From Bacillus sp. JCM 19058 (lineage in GTDB: Bacteria; Bacillota; Bacilli; Bacillales_H; Bacillaceae_D): a stretch of 56,765 nt of DNA. Both the position numbers and the translations under genes were made by a program. The notes beneath the pieces were generated by a model. That model made no database searches, was not told where the DNA came from, and was given only the letters and a program-made list of their open reading frames with translations. The DNA is taken from assembly GCA_001310555.1 (NCBI GenBank), contig BAXO01000027.1, positions 1 to 56,765 of the forward strand, read 5' to 3'. Below, in pieces: positions 8,914-18,371 of this stretch; positions within the stretch are counted from its first letter, which is position 1, and the number at the start of each line of letters is the position of its first letter.

Positions 8914-9657
8914 ATGGCAGAAGTGGCATCAGTTTCTGTTTGGCTAGCTTTGACTGCTGGTATCATTTCTTTTATTTCGCCTTGCACGCTTCCCCTATAC
9001 CCTGTGTTTTTAAGCTATATTACTGGCGTGAGCGTGAAGGAGCTAGAGGAAAACAAATCGTTAAAAATTCGTTCCAAGCTCCTCCTCCATAGTGTGTTCT
9101 TTCTTTTAGGTGTTTCGATTGTATTCATTGGTCTTGGTATGGGCTTTTCTTATGCAGGGCAATGGATTCAAGGCCTTCTAGTCGGCACATCGGGTGAACT
9201 CCTGCAACGATTTGCTGGAATTTTTATGGTATTCATGGGACTGTTCGTCGGTGGCTGGCTGCAAATGAAAGCCTTGTTAAAAGAACGCCGGATGAAATTT
9301 GCTAAAAAGCCTGCCGGCTATATCGGCAGCATTTTGATCGGGGTGGGCTTCGCTGCCGGATGGACACCGTGCATCGGCCCGATCTTTGCATCGATTTTAG
9401 TTTTATCGGCCAGTAACCCTTCCGAGGGAGTGCTTTATACGATCATTTACAGCATTGGATTCGCTGTCCCCTTCCTGCTGCTGTCTTTCTTCATTGGTTC
9501 AACGAGATTCATTATCCGTTACAGCCAAGTGATTATGAAAGTGGGCGGGATCCTTATGATCGGAATCGGCGTTATTTTATTTACAGGCCAAATGAACAAA
9601 ATTTCGATTTTCTTACTTCGACTCATTGAAGGGACATGGTTTGAACAGTTAGGCTAG
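8914..9657 (+). CDS. ccdA: CcdA-type thiol-disulfide transmembrane carrier
   Basis: 247 residues, intact, start after AAGGAGG. A six-helix DsbD-core protein with the two redox cysteine motifs: SPCTLPLYPVFLSY in helix 1 and GWTPCIGPIFASIL in helix 4. CcdA passes electrons from cytoplasmic thioredoxin across the membrane to external thioredoxin-like proteins such as ResA/TlpA. A TlpA-like protein is encoded next, which fits. The upstream gene ends two bases before its start. Length and pseudo-repeat structure match Bacillus CcdA (about 235 residues). Confidence 0.9.
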   Translation: MAEVASVSVWLALTAGIISFISPCTLPLYPVFLSYITGVSVKELEENKSLKIRSKLLLHSVFFLLGVSIVFIGLGMGFSYAGQWIQGLLVGTSGELLQRFAGIFMVFMGLFVGGWLQMKALLKERRMKFAKKPAGYIGSILIGVGFAAGWTPCIGPIFASILVLSASNPSEGVLYTIIYSIGFAVPFLLLSFFIGSTRFIIRYSQVIMKVGGILMIGIGVILFTGQMNKISIFLLRLIEGTWFEQLG

Positions 9658-9670
9658 CTAGGAAGAACAG

Positions 9671-9763
9671 AGCGTAAAGTGTCCGCTTTAGCAACAGTCG
9701 GCGAAGATAAAGAAAACATAGGGGTGGAAGGAACTGATGTTGACTGCTCGGACAGAAACAAAG
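9671..9763 (+). repeat. Dispersed intergenic repeat, copy A
   Basis: About 93 bases starting AGCGTAAAGTGTCCGCTTTAG. They align over their length with 35200-35294 (shared CCGCTTTAG, GGCGGAA-like, AGGAAACA-like, GGGG and AAGGAACTG blocks). It lies between ccdA and tlpA, where an operon of this type would normally have a short gap. Confidence 0.5.
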
Positions 9764-9866
9764 GAGGTTTGATCGTTACTAGGTATTTGGCGCCGGACGG
9801 GATTATATTTAAATTGGAAATTATTCACACACAATTTTCTTATCCTTCGAGAAAGGAGCGACAATA

Positions 9867-10510
9867 GTGAAAAAATGGATACTACCTTTAATCTTTGTAG
9901 GAATGATTGGCTGGGTTCTTTATGATACACTAAAGGAAAATGAAACGGAGACAGGTGTGGAGCCTCTACACCAGAAGTTACACGTGAAACAAATCAGGAA
10001 GAGGAAGAGTCTGTTGACGGAGACGAATTGTCCCCTGACCTTGGTCAGGAAGCCCCTCCCAAGGAAGGATCTGCTGGAGAACTGGCCATTGGAATTACAC
10101 TTGGACAGGAGGCTCCTGATTTCGAGTTACAATTACTTTCAGGAGAAACGGCAAGCTTATCCGACTTCCGCGGAGAAAAAGTGATGATCAATTTTTGGGC
10201 ATCGTGGTGTGGACCTTGTCGTGCGGAAATGCCTGACATGCAAAAGGTTTTTACTAATCATGACGTTCAAATTCTCGCCGTTAATCTTACGAAAACTGAG
10301 CCAAGTCAGCAAGCGGTCGAAGATTTTGTCGATGACTTCAGCTTAACCTTCCCTATTTTACTCGATGAAAATATCGTCGTTGCCGATCTGTACCAGATCC
10401 AACCGATTCCTACTTCCTTTTTTGTTGATACGGGGGGAATCATCCAAAGTATTTCTTACGGTCCGCTCAATCAAGACATGATTCTGCAGCGCTTTAACGA
10501 AATGAACTAA
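9867..10510 (+). CDS. TlpA/ResA-like thiol-disulfide oxidoreductase (frameshifted)
   Basis: About 214 residues when repaired. Start GTG 9867 after AAAGGAG. An N-terminal anchor (KKWILPLIFVGMIGWVLYDTL) is followed by a Glu-rich linker, then a thioredoxin fold from ITLGQEAPDFELQLLSG. The redox site is FWASWCGPCRAEMPDM (CGPC) and the cis-Pro loop is QIQPIPTSFFV. A one-base indel near 9956-9966 shifts the frame between GVE and STPEVTRETN. It is exported and membrane-held, with its active site outside, and would be kept reduced by the CcdA encoded upstream. The substrate, such as apocytochrome c or another exported thiol protein, is not known. Confidence 0.8.
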
Positions 10511-10530
10511 ACAGCTAGGTGGGTAACGGT

Positions 10531-11213
10531 ATGAAACAGCTTATTCTTGTAGTTGAAGATGATAAAATGATTCGTGAGCTCCTTTCGCTTTACTTGGAGA
10601 AGAATGGGTATGAGGTAATCCTCGCTAAAGATGGGCAGGAGGGCAAGGAGCTATTTACGAAGCACGAGCCCTGCCTCGTTATTCTCGACTTAATGCTGCC
10701 GAAGGTGAGTGGTGAAGAGATTTGCGTCTGGATTCGCGAACAAAAGAAAAACGAAGTATCGATCATCATGCTGACAGCAAAATCGAGTAACGCTGATAAA
10801 ATTAACGGGCTGCAAATCGGCGCAGACGATTATGTTAGCAAACCCTTTAGTCCGGGCGAGTTAATGGCCCGTGTTGAAGCTGTTATGCGAAGAAGCGGAC
10901 AATTTTGTCAAAAAAATCTCTTACAACGGACTGACGATTCGGCCGCGCAGAGGAGAGGCCTGGCTAAACGGAACGCTTTTGCCGCTCACCCATCACGAAT
11001 TCAACTTATTATACTACCTGATGCAAAATCCAAACCTTGTCCTTTCTCGTGAACAGCTGATGGAGCAGCTCTACCCGAACGAGGAAAACTCCGTGCTGGA
11101 TCGGACGATCGACGCTCATATTAAAAAGCTGCGTCAGAAGCTTGAGGAAGATCGATCCAAACCGAAAAAAAATCCATACGGTACGCGGAATGGGGTATCG
11201 CTTTGTCCCTTAA
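10531..11213 (+). CDS. OmpR-family response regulator (frameshifted)
   Basis: About 226 residues when repaired. Start ATG 10531 after AGGTGGG. The receiver domain has acidic pocket VVEDD, phospho-acceptor in VILDLMLPKVSGEE, Thr in MLTAKSS and Lys in YVSKPFSP. The winged-helix Trans_reg_C domain has LTHHEFNLLYYLMQNP, LSREQLMEQLY, RTIDAHIKKLRQKL and a final TVRGMGYRFVP. Breaks are at A7 10910-10916 and A8 11165-11172, and removing one A from each gives a complete protein. It follows tlpA by 20 bases and overlaps the kinase gene, so it is co-transcribed with ccdA-tlpA. Confidence 0.85.
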
Positions 11214-12282
11214 TACACACACCGATCGACCGAAAAAGCGGATCTCAAGTGTACTTGGCCAGCTGACCTTCCTCAATGTCCTCTTTATTTCAGTGTTCAT
11301 TATTTTATGTAGCGTCCTGCTTTACAATTTGTCCTGCTGGATTGCGGCGGAAACGATCGTCGCCGACAACAGCGCTAAACAAGAAGTTTTTAACAGGCGT
11401 CTATTCGTTTATTTAATCGTTCTGATCCCCTTCCTTCTTTCGATTGGGATCTTCCTTCATTATTTTTTCACTAAGCGTACGATTGCGCCTATACGCCAGC
11501 TCGTCAAAGCAACAAAGTTCATTCAAACCGGTAGCTTCCCCAATCCATTGCCCGTTCGAAATAACGATGAGATTGGTGCGTTGACAGCAAGCTTTAATCA
11601 ACTAACCAAGCATTTAAAGGAAATTGAGGAAAGAAGAACAAAGCTGCTTACCGATTTGGCTCATGAGCTGAGAACCCCTCTTTCTAATTTAAACGGATAT
11701 TTAGAAGGACTGTCACACGGCGTCATTGAAGGGACACCCGAGCTTTATGAGTCACTTCACCTCGAAACGAAACGCCTGATCGATATGATCAATCAGCTGG
11801 ACGAACTCAGCGAATGGGAGGACCGACAAATCGGGACGAGCGAGGTAGCGATAAAGCCCGTCATCCTTAATAGCTTTCAGCTGTTCGCCTGGATATTGGC
11901 TGACCAGTCGATTGAATACGAACTCGATATTGAGGAAGCGACGCTACCGCTCAACCAGCTTGCGATCCAGCAAGTCTTAATGAATTTAATTCAAAATGCG
12001 ATCCAGTATCGAGTCAATGGTGCTCCCCTCACTTTACGTGGTGAAAAGCGGCGTTCGACGTACTATGTTTCCATCACCGGAGAAGGGCAGCCTCTTACAG
12101 ACGCTCAAAAAAGGCGCCTATTCGAGCGCTTTTATCGGGTCGAATCGTCAAGAAATCGTGAGCTTGGCGGAAGCGGCCTTGGACTTTCTCTTGTAAGAGA
12201 AATCATTCATTCTCACGACGGCACCGTCGGCGTCACTTCCGAGGGAGACGTGCATACCTTTTGGTTTGAGCTGCCTTTGTGA
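11203..12282 (+). CDS. Sensor histidine kinase
   Basis: 359 residues, intact, start TTG 11203 overlapping the regulator stop. Helix 1 (LTFLNVLFISVFIILCSVLL) and helix 2 (RLFVYLIVLIPFLLSIGIFLHYFF) enclose only a short outside loop (about 25 residues), so it is a small-loop sensor. HAMP (APIRQLVKATKFIQTG), H-box DLAHELRTPLSNL and N-box QVLMNLIQNAIQYR follow. The G1 box reads SITGEGQPL, lacking the usual DxGxG Asp, while the F box (RLFERFYRVESS) and G2 (GGSGLGLSLV) are normal. The loss of the Asp may weaken ATP binding. The context suggests it senses membrane or thiol redox state, but this is inference. Confidence 0.82.
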   Translation: MSLNTHTDRPKKRISSVLGQLTFLNVLFISVFIILCSVLLYNLSCWIAAETIVADNSAKQEVFNRRLFVYLIVLIPFLLSIGIFLHYFFTKRTIAPIRQLVKATKFIQTGSFPNPLPVRNNDEIGALTASFNQLTKHLKEIEERRTKLLTDLAHELRTPLSNLNGYLEGLSHGVIEGTPELYESLHLETKRLIDMINQLDELSEWEDRQIGTSEVAIKPVILNSFQLFAWILADQSIEYELDIEEATLPLNQLAIQQVLMNLIQNAIQYRVNGAPLTLRGEKRRSTYYVSITGEGQPLTDAQKRRLFERFYRVESSRNRELGGSGLGLSLVREIIHSHDGTVGVTSEGDVHTFWFELPL

Positions 12283-12310
12283 GGACGGAAAGAACATGAA
12301 CGGAAGCGGT

Positions 12311-12337
12311 AGGAGTCAGGCTATTCCCTGACTCCCT
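12311..12337. terminator. Hairpin between convergent genes
   Basis: AGGAGTCAGG / CCTGACTCCCT stem with a 6-base loop, weak T tail. Likely ends the histidine kinase transcript and/or the convergent membrane-protein transcript. Confidence 0.6.
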
Positions 12338-12342
12338 TCTGC

Positions 12343-12734
12343 TTAAGCCTCTTTGGAATCGTCCTGAATAATTGCCAAAATCAAAAACAAAATAAAGCTC
12401 AGCATAAGAACGATGCCTCCAACGATATAGAAAATCAATGTGACTACCTCGTTGATCGGAAATGGCTTGACCATGTGCAGCCACATGCCAACAGTAAGAC
12501 CAATTGAACCAATGATAGCAGACCAAACGTGCCATTTGGCGAGGAAGCTATTTTTCGGCTTGAATGCTTTATAATACACACTCCAGCTAAACAAAGAGAG
12601 CCAGCCGACGACTAGGACGTGGGCATGGACTGGTCGAATGGCATAGGAGCCTGCCCCGGCATATGAGCGCCCATTATGACTCCCCATACTCCGAAAATAG
12701 CAGAAACGATTAACAATTTTTTGGAATGACTCAT
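12343..12734 (-). CDS. Small cytochrome-oxidase-I-like membrane protein (frameshifted)
   Basis: About 131 residues when repaired. Start ATG 12732-12734 after GGAG. Four helices: KKLLIVSAIFGVWGVIMGA, PVHAHVLVVGWLSLFSWSVY, WHVWSAIIGSIGLTVGMWL and VTLIFYIVGGIVLMLSFILF. The RPVHAHVLVVGWLS segment is the signature of short proteins related to heme-copper oxidase/NorB subunit I, whose His can bind heme. The frame is broken by one missing G in the G4 run near 12655 (MP then GAGSYAIRP). Whether it binds heme is unknown. Proximity to ccdA/tlpA and hssRS makes a heme or respiratory link attractive but unproven. Confidence 0.65.
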
Positions 12735-12814
12735 TTTAGTTTTCTCCTTTTCTTTGATTGGTTTCCCATAGCATAAGCCATGAGTATGAATGGAAGATGA
12801 ACAGCATATTACAA

Positions 12815-14198
12815 TTACCGTGTTGGGAGTATGGTAATAAAGGCCGTTCCCTCACCTTCTTTCGATTCTATTCTCATCTCACCGTGGTGAAGCTCAACAA
12901 TTCTAATCGCGATTGACAAGCCCAGCCCTGACCCTTCAATCTCCTTTGTTCGAGCCGGATCGCCGCGGTAAAATCGCTCGAATGCCTTTTCCTGTTGCTT
13001 TGGCGTTAAGCCGATTCCGTTATCCTTGAACACAACCTCGAGCTGTCCTTTAAGCTCCTTTAGTGAAATGAAAATCGTACCTCCCCGCTCGTTATATTTT
13101 ATCGCATTGTTCAGCAGATTGTCCCATACGCTCAACAGAAGTGAAGGATCGCCCTCGACCGTCGTCTCTGGAAGTACATAATGCAGCGAAATGTCCTTTT
13201 CCGAAAGCTTCCATTGGTATTTTCTAATAAGGGACTTGATTTGCTGTGATAAAGAAAAAGGTTCGGTTTTTGCGAGCTCGTCCATCTGCGTTATCGAAGA
13301 AAGAGTGAGCAGCTGGTCTGTTAAGCTCGACAGTCGTTCCGCCTCTTGTCGAATAACCGATAAATATTCTTGCTTCTGATCCGAAGAGGTCGTCGGATTC
13401 TCAATTAAATCGGTGTACCCTTTAATGTTAGCAAGCGGTGACTGAATGTCGTGTGAAATATTTGAGATGAACTCAGTACGCATCGTTTCTAGCTGGGCAA
13501 GCTGCTGCGACATTTCCTGAAAGCTGTTGGCCAGCTCCCCGATTTCATCCTTTCGTTTAAAATGAAAGGGAAAGGAAAATTTGCCCTCCTTAATTAGTTT
13601 TGTCGCTTCGTTAAGCTTAGATAGCGGGTGGATTAAGTATTTGGCTAACGTAATCTCGAAAATTAAGCTGAAAATAACCGTCAGCACGAGAAGCCAGGCA
13701 AAGAGAAAATGCAGCTCGTTAAAATGCAGCTTCAAATCGGGACGAAGAAACAAGGCATAATCGTTACCCCCATGCTTCACCGGTACCCCGATACTGTTTT
13801 TTATTTCATTGGCAAATAGACCGGTCACAAATGTTTCGTTCGGGAATTCGGCAATCCCATGGTAAACCTCGCCAGCGAGCACTTGCTCCAGATCGCTGGA
13901 CGCTACATGAGCCTCCCGAAAGGGCTCGCCGTAATAGACGGACTTACCGCTAGTATCAACTAATTTCATTTGATAGCCCGTATTCGCCACGAGCTCGAGG
14001 TAACTATTCAGATCGAGCTCCGAACGCTCTTGAATAAATTCGGCAATATCGAGGGCAATTGTTGTATACTTTTCATCATTTTGTGGCTTTAGTACGTGCT
14101 GATAATATGAATTAGATATAAAAAAAAGCGAACAAACCGCTAACACTCATAATCAATAATGTAAAAATAACAAAGGTCGAATAAAGCGATCTCATCAT
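12815..14198 (-). CDS. hssS: HssS heme-sensing histidine kinase (frameshifted)
   Basis: About 460 residues when repaired. Start ATG 14196-14198, overlapping the hssR stop (ATGA). Helix 1 (LYSTFVIFTLLIMSVSGLF) and an external domain share HssS features: LKPQNDEK, TGYQMKLVDTSG, VYYGEPFRE, YHGIAEFP and ALFLRPDL. Helix 2, HAMP, H-box FISNISHDIQSPLANIKGYT, N-box LLNNAIKY, DNGIGL, FERFYRGD and GSGLGLS follow. The break is at A8 14120-14127 (coding-strand T8), and one base fewer joins SGLFAFF to ISNSYYQ. In Staphylococcus and Bacillus anthracis HssRS induces the HrtAB heme exporter. No hrtAB lies in this window. Confidence 0.85.
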
Positions 14199-14869
14199 TC
14201 CCGAACCTCTAACGAATACCCAATCCCACGAATCGTTTTAAAGCCAATATCGTTCGTCAGCTTAGCGAATCGCTCTCTCAGCCTTTTAATATGAACATCG
14301 ACGGTCCGTTCGTTCCCCTTATATTCGAAGCCCCAGATTTTCTCGATGAGCTGCTCTCTTGTCAATACTCGGTTCGCATTTGAGGCAAGAACGTATAGCA
14401 GTTCAAACTCCTTTAGCGGCAACAGCATCGTCTCATCACCGACCTGAACCTCGTAGCTTGTTTTATTGATAGTAACAGAATGCAAGCGAATCTTCAGCTC
14501 CACCTCCTGCTGTGAACGCCTGAGCAGTGCTTTAATTCGAAATAACAGCTCCTTTAATTCAAAAGGCTTGACGAGATAATCATCTGTACCAAGTGAAAAG
14601 CCCATCTCCTTATCTTTGAGCTGTGATTTAGCCGTTAGCATAATAACTGGTAAATCATAATAGTTTCTTATTTCTTTTGTCAGCTCATAGCCATCCATCT
14701 CAGGCATCATGATGTCAACAATTGCCAGACTGAAGCTGTTACTCTCAAACAACTGAAGTGCTTCAAGTCCATGGCACGCTTGCTTCACTGCAAATCCTTG
14801 CTCTCTTAAAAAGCGACTAATTAAATGACGCATCTGCTGATCATCATCGACAATAAGAATTCGGTTCAC
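14195..14869 (-). CDS. hssR: HssR heme response regulator
   Basis: 224 residues, intact. Start GTG 14867-14869 (VNRILIVDDD), with GGAG eight bases upstream, rather than the 25-codon longer frame. Receiver domain: VDDD acidic pocket, AIVDIMMPEMDGYEL with phospho-Asp, MLTAK, DDYLVKPF. Winged-helix domain: LPLKEFELLYVLASNANRVL, TREQLIEKIWG, TVDVHIKRLRERF, TIRGIGYSLE. Co-transcribed with hssS by a 4-base overlap. The phosphorylated form is known to activate hrtAB in relatives. Confidence 0.85.
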   Translation of the reverse strand: MNRILIVDDDQQMRHLISRFLREQGFAVKQACHGLEALQLFESNSFSLAIVDIMMPEMDGYELTKEIRNYYDLPVIMLTAKSQLKDKEMGFSLGTDDYLVKPFELKELLFRIKALLRRSQQEVELKIRLHSVTINKTSYEVQVGDETMLLPLKEFELLYVLASNANRVLTREQLIEKIWGFEYKGNERTVDVHIKRLRERFAKLTNDIGFKTIRGIGYSLEVRE

Positions 14870-14998
14870 CTTGTTCACTCCTTCCCTATTGACTATTGAA
14901 TCCACTTTTTCCATTATAGTCAAGCGCTCACGTCCATAAGTCACTATGTGATCAGCATATCAATAAACGCCTCGAACGAAAATACGAACTATAATTTC

Positions 14999-15028
14999 TT
15001 GACAAGACAATAATGTATGCATTATGAT
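14999..15028 (+). promoter_or_regulatory. Promoter of riboswitch-pbuG transcript
   Basis: TTGACA (14999-15004), 18-base spacer, TATGAT (15023-15028). Predicted start near 15035, about 30 bases before the riboswitch. Confidence 0.65.
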
Positions 15029-15067
15029 TCTTAAGTACACAAATTTGGTTAATTTTTCGATATGATG

Positions 15068-15132
15068 TTCGTATATCCTCAGCAATATGGGTTGAGGGTC
15101 TCTAGAAGGAACCGTAAAATCCTAACTACGAA
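15068..15132 (+). promoter_or_regulatory. Purine (guanine-type) riboswitch
   Basis: P1 is TTCGTA / TACGAA, P2 is CTCAGC / GTTGAG around loop AATATGG, P3 is AGGA / TCCT around ACCGTAAAA. The J2/3 segment GGTCTCTA and the J3/1 segment AACTACGAA match the class. The base at the specificity position (equivalent to 74) is C, so guanine/hypoxanthine is expected rather than adenine. It lies upstream of a purine permease gene, as in xpt-pbuX and pbuG leaders. Confidence 0.88.
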
Positions 15133-15178
15133 TGGGTGGCTAACTATACCCTTTTGTCGTCAGGATTTTTCATTTTTT
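15112..15178 (+). terminator. Riboswitch-controlled terminator
   Basis: AAAATCCT near 15115-15123 overlaps the 3' side of the aptamer and can pair with AGGATTTTT (15162-15170), followed by CATTTTTT. Guanine binding would free it to form and stop transcription before pbuG. The middle of the stem is imperfect. Confidence 0.65.
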
Positions 15179-15224
15179 AGGAAATAATATATGGCGTTGG
15201 ACAGACGAAAAAGGAGGCTGACAA

Positions 15225-16512
15225 ATGGAAAGGTTTTTTCAATTAAAGCAAAACGGAACAAATGCAAGAACCGAGATTATGGCTGGAATGACAACCTTTT
15301 TAACGATGGTTTATATCGTTGTTGTGAATCCCGCGATTTTGTCTTCAGCAGGAGTTCCTTTTGAGCAAGTATTCATGGCAACGATTATCGCTGCGATCGT
15401 CGGAACATTATACATGGCACTATTTGCTAAGCACCCGATTGCGATTGCTCCCGGAATGGGAATGAATGCTTATTTTGCCAGTGTAGTAGCAACGCACGGA
15501 GTCTCATACCAAACCGTATTAGGGACCGTATTCATAGCAGGGGTTTTATTTATCCTTCTCACCTTTACTTCCTTTCGGGAGCTGTTAATCAAATCGATTC
15601 CTTCCTCACTTAAGTATGGCATTACTTCGGGTATTGGATTATTTATTGCCTTTATCGGTTTGAAATCAGCTGGAATTGTCGCCCCTGATGAAGCGACGAT
15701 GGTAACGCTCGGAGATTTGAGTCAACCTGTCACACTATTGTCCATCGTCGGTTTATTTTTAATACTTATTTTGATGGCACGGAAAGTAAAAGGAGCTTTA
15801 TTTATCGGGATGGTTATCACGCAATTGTCGGTTTTTCTTTGGATTAATCCAATTCGACGGTGTGGTGTCCTTACCTCCAGTTCCTGTTTTTTTTGATGTC
15901 GATCTTGCTGGCGTCTTTACACATGGCTATATACGGTCGTTTTTTGCCTTTTTGCTTGTGACGATTTTTGATACGACTGGTACAATGATTGGTGTTACGG
16001 ATCAAGCTGGTTTACTGAAGGACGGAAAATTCCCCCGAGCAAAATCTGCGCTTATGGCTGATGCTCTAGCAACAACCGTCGGCTCCACGTTAGGAACGAG
16101 CCGTCAAGCGCCTATATTGAGTCCTCCTCGGGCGTCGCTGCTGGCGGTCGAACGGGCTTAACATCGCTAGTAGTCGCTGGTTTGTTTTTATTGGCTATTT
16201 TCTTTTCTCCTGTCGTTTCAGCCATTTCATCGTTACCTGCGATTACTGCCCCGGTTCTCATTATCGTCGGCTGCTTCATGATGGGAGGGTTAGCCCGAAT
16301 TGACTGGAAAACATTTGACGAGGCCTTCCCGGCTTTTGCCATTTTGTTGACTATGCCGCTAACTTCAAGCATTGCGACCGGAATCGCGATCGGGTTTATT
16401 ACGTATCCACTCATGAAGCTCGTGAGCGGTAAAGGAAGGTCGGTTCACCCGATTATTTATGTATTTGCCGTTATTTTCGTCATCCAATTGAGCTTTTTTT
16501 CCAGCGCATTAA
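15225..16512 (+). CDS. pbuG: Guanine/hypoxanthine permease, NCS2/AzgA type (frameshifted)
   Basis: About 430 residues when repaired. Start ATG after AGGAGG. The AzgA-family N-terminus (ERFFQLKQNGTNARTEIMAG, FLTMVYIVVVNPAIL) is followed by APGMGMNAYF, IFDTTGTMIGVTDQAG, GVAAGGRTGL and PLMKLVSGKG, all hallmarks of PbuG/PbuO. It imports guanine and hypoxanthine by proton symport. Breaks: two one-base losses near 15822-15838, one net indel near 16104, and one extra T in T7 16494-16500, after which the protein would end SFFPAH at 16512. Transcription is controlled by the guanine riboswitch just upstream. Confidence 0.88.
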
Positions 16513-16632
16513 AGCGACATGCGCATATATTTCCCAGTAGCGAAGCTTCATGCAACGTAGTGAATTCACACTGCGAAACTAAAGTCCGCTATAACGGGCA
16601 GGTGCTCGATGTCCGCTTAAAGTTTCTTCTCT

Positions 16633-16681
16633 GGCTGCGTTCTCTCTAGGAGGCGATGTATTGTCTCAAGCGAACGCAGCC
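16633..16681. terminator. 10-bp hairpin downstream of pbuG
   Basis: GGCTGCGTTC / GAACGCAGCC perfect stem with a 29-base loop, then GTTTTCTT. Probably the pbuG terminator, but the large loop makes this uncertain. The rest of 16513-16824 holds no gene. Confidence 0.5.
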
Positions 16682-16824
16682 GTTTTCTTGCGTCATCGAC
16701 GTGCAATCCCGCCTACTTCCGATAGGTAGTTATTTCACCGTAACGCTTGCCTATTTTCCTAAAGTTCAATACACTTTTTATGGATACTATTCACATACCT
16801 CTTTGTATTGGAAAGGAAGGAAAG

Positions 16825-18020
16825 ATGGCAAAAAAAACCAGAACATCAGCTCAAGACGTTACTGGAAATCTTTATCGTTTCCACTCGACTTGGGTTAACT
16901 TCATTCGGTGGTCCTGTTGCCCACTTAGGCTATTTCCATGAAGAATATATTCGCAGGAGAAAATGGTTGGATGAACGAAGCTACGCAGATTTGGTTGCAT
17001 TGTGCCAGTTTTTACCCGGTCCAGCAAGTAGTCAGGTCGGCATCGGGATCGGCGTAATCCGAGGAGGTGTATTAGGAGGAGTCGTTTCGTTTTTAGGCTT
17101 TACACTGCCTTCCGTCCTTGCGCTCATCCTTTTTGCAATCCTACTTCACCGCATCGGCTTTACTGAAGCTGGCTGGCTTCACGGCTTAAAAATCGTGGCT
17201 GTCGTGGTCGTCGCCCATGCGATTTTAGGTATGGCTAAAAACTTGACACCTGACGTCGGACGAAGAACGATTGCTTTATTTGCTGTCATCGCCACATTGC
17301 TTTGGCAAACCGTTTTTACACAAGTAGGGGTCATTCTAGCCGCTGGCTTCATTGGCTTTCTAATGTATCAAAAACGATTGGTCGACGATGATTCTTCACC
17401 TATCCGATTTCCGATTTCCCGCCGGCTGGCTCTCGCCTGTTTAGCTATATTTTTTTTGGCTTGCTCATTATTCTCCCGATTTTAAGGGAATCGACAAGTC
17501 TTGATTGGGTTGCCTTGTTTGACAGCTTCTATCGTTCGGGCTCGCTCGTTTTTGGTGGGGGTCATGTCGTGCTGCCATTGCTGGAGCGTGAATTTGTACC
17601 GACCGGATGGTTAAGCGAGGAACAGTTTTTGGCCGGATACGGCGCTGCTCAAGCTGTACCAGGTCCCTTGTTTACCTTTGCCGCCTATATTGCGCGGTCA
17701 TCAATGGATGGCAAGGAGGGCTGCTTGCGACCTTCGCCATTTTTTTTGCCGGCTTTCCTGCTTATTTTAGGAACGCTGCCGTTCTGGAATTCCCTGCGGC
17801 AAAACAGAAAAATGAGAGGCGCTTTAATGGGTGTAAACGCCGCCGTAGTGGGCATATTATTTTCTGCTCTCTATACTCCAATTTGGACGAGCTCGATTTT
17901 ATCGGCACTGATTTCGCCTTTGCTGCATTTCTTTTTGCTATGCTCGTCTTCTGGAAGCTCCCCCCTTGGCTCATTGTCCTTACAGGAGCTATCGGCGGAT
18001 TTTTATTATCGTTTGTGTAA
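16825..18020 (+). CDS. chrA: Chromate transporter ChrA, two-domain (frameshifted)
   Basis: About 395 residues when repaired. Start ATG 16825 after AAGGAAGG. Two CHR domains: N-terminal LGLTSFGGPVAHLGYF, QFLPGPASSQVGIGIG and GFTLPS; C-terminal FYRSGSLVFGGGHVVLPLL, GYGAAQAVPGPLFTFAAYIG and RGALMGVNAAVVG. The family exports chromate and perhaps sulfate. Breaks: A8 16830-16837 (restores KKPEHQLKTLLEIF), T8 17451-17458, a lost G near 17695, T8 17740-17747 and one base near 17905. The ending IGGFLLSFV at 18020 is restored in the last frame. Monocistronic. Confidence 0.85.
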
Positions 18021-18260
18021 GGGCGCGCTGTTCACTTTTAACGCCCTGCACTTCACATACGCTGAAAGCAGTCTGAGAGAAATCATTAGGCTGCTTTGTT
18101 TTAAACTCGGATTGACCGTCCGCGGATTCGGTTCATGATACGATTTCTGAAAAAGGATTCACTCATCGAATGTCGTTATGTAACAGGCGGCAAGCGACGA
18201 GTCGGCCCTCCCTTCTCCCCTTTTTCTACTACAGTTTAAGAATCTTAAATATAGTCACCT

Positions 18261-18286
18261 GCCCAGGTTTATCCTGGGCCATTTTA
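18261..18286 (+). terminator. Hairpin terminator downstream of chrA
   Basis: GCCCAGG / CCTGGGC with a 5-base loop, followed by CATTTTAA. Lies between chrA and the mhqR promoter. A second weak stem (AGGGCG / CGCCCT) is at about 18023-18052. Confidence 0.55.
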
Positions 18287-18304
18287 AAGCGATTATTTCT
18301 CCTG

Positions 18305-18333
18305 TTGACATTAAAACAAAAAAAAGATACAAT
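18305..18333 (+). promoter_or_regulatory. mhqR promoter
   Basis: TTGACA (18305-18310), 17-base spacer, TACAAT (18328-18333). The MhqR-like operator starts at the next base, so a bound repressor would cover the start site. Confidence 0.8.
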
Positions 18334-18353
18334 TACCTCGAATTCGAGATATT
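18334..18353. promoter_or_regulatory. MhqR-like operator 1
   Basis: TACCTCGAATTCGAGATATT with perfect core CTCGAATTCGAG (18337-18348). It matches the known Bacillus MhqR box (TATCTCGAATTCGAGATA) and sits just after the mhqR -10 box, which predicts autorepression. Confidence 0.75.
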
Positions 18354-18371
18354 CGATAAGGAAGGATACTC

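Noticed and set aside
10519..11266. Separate receiver and winged-helix proteins
   Set aside because: The two halves join exactly at an A7 run into one ordinary OmpR-type regulator.
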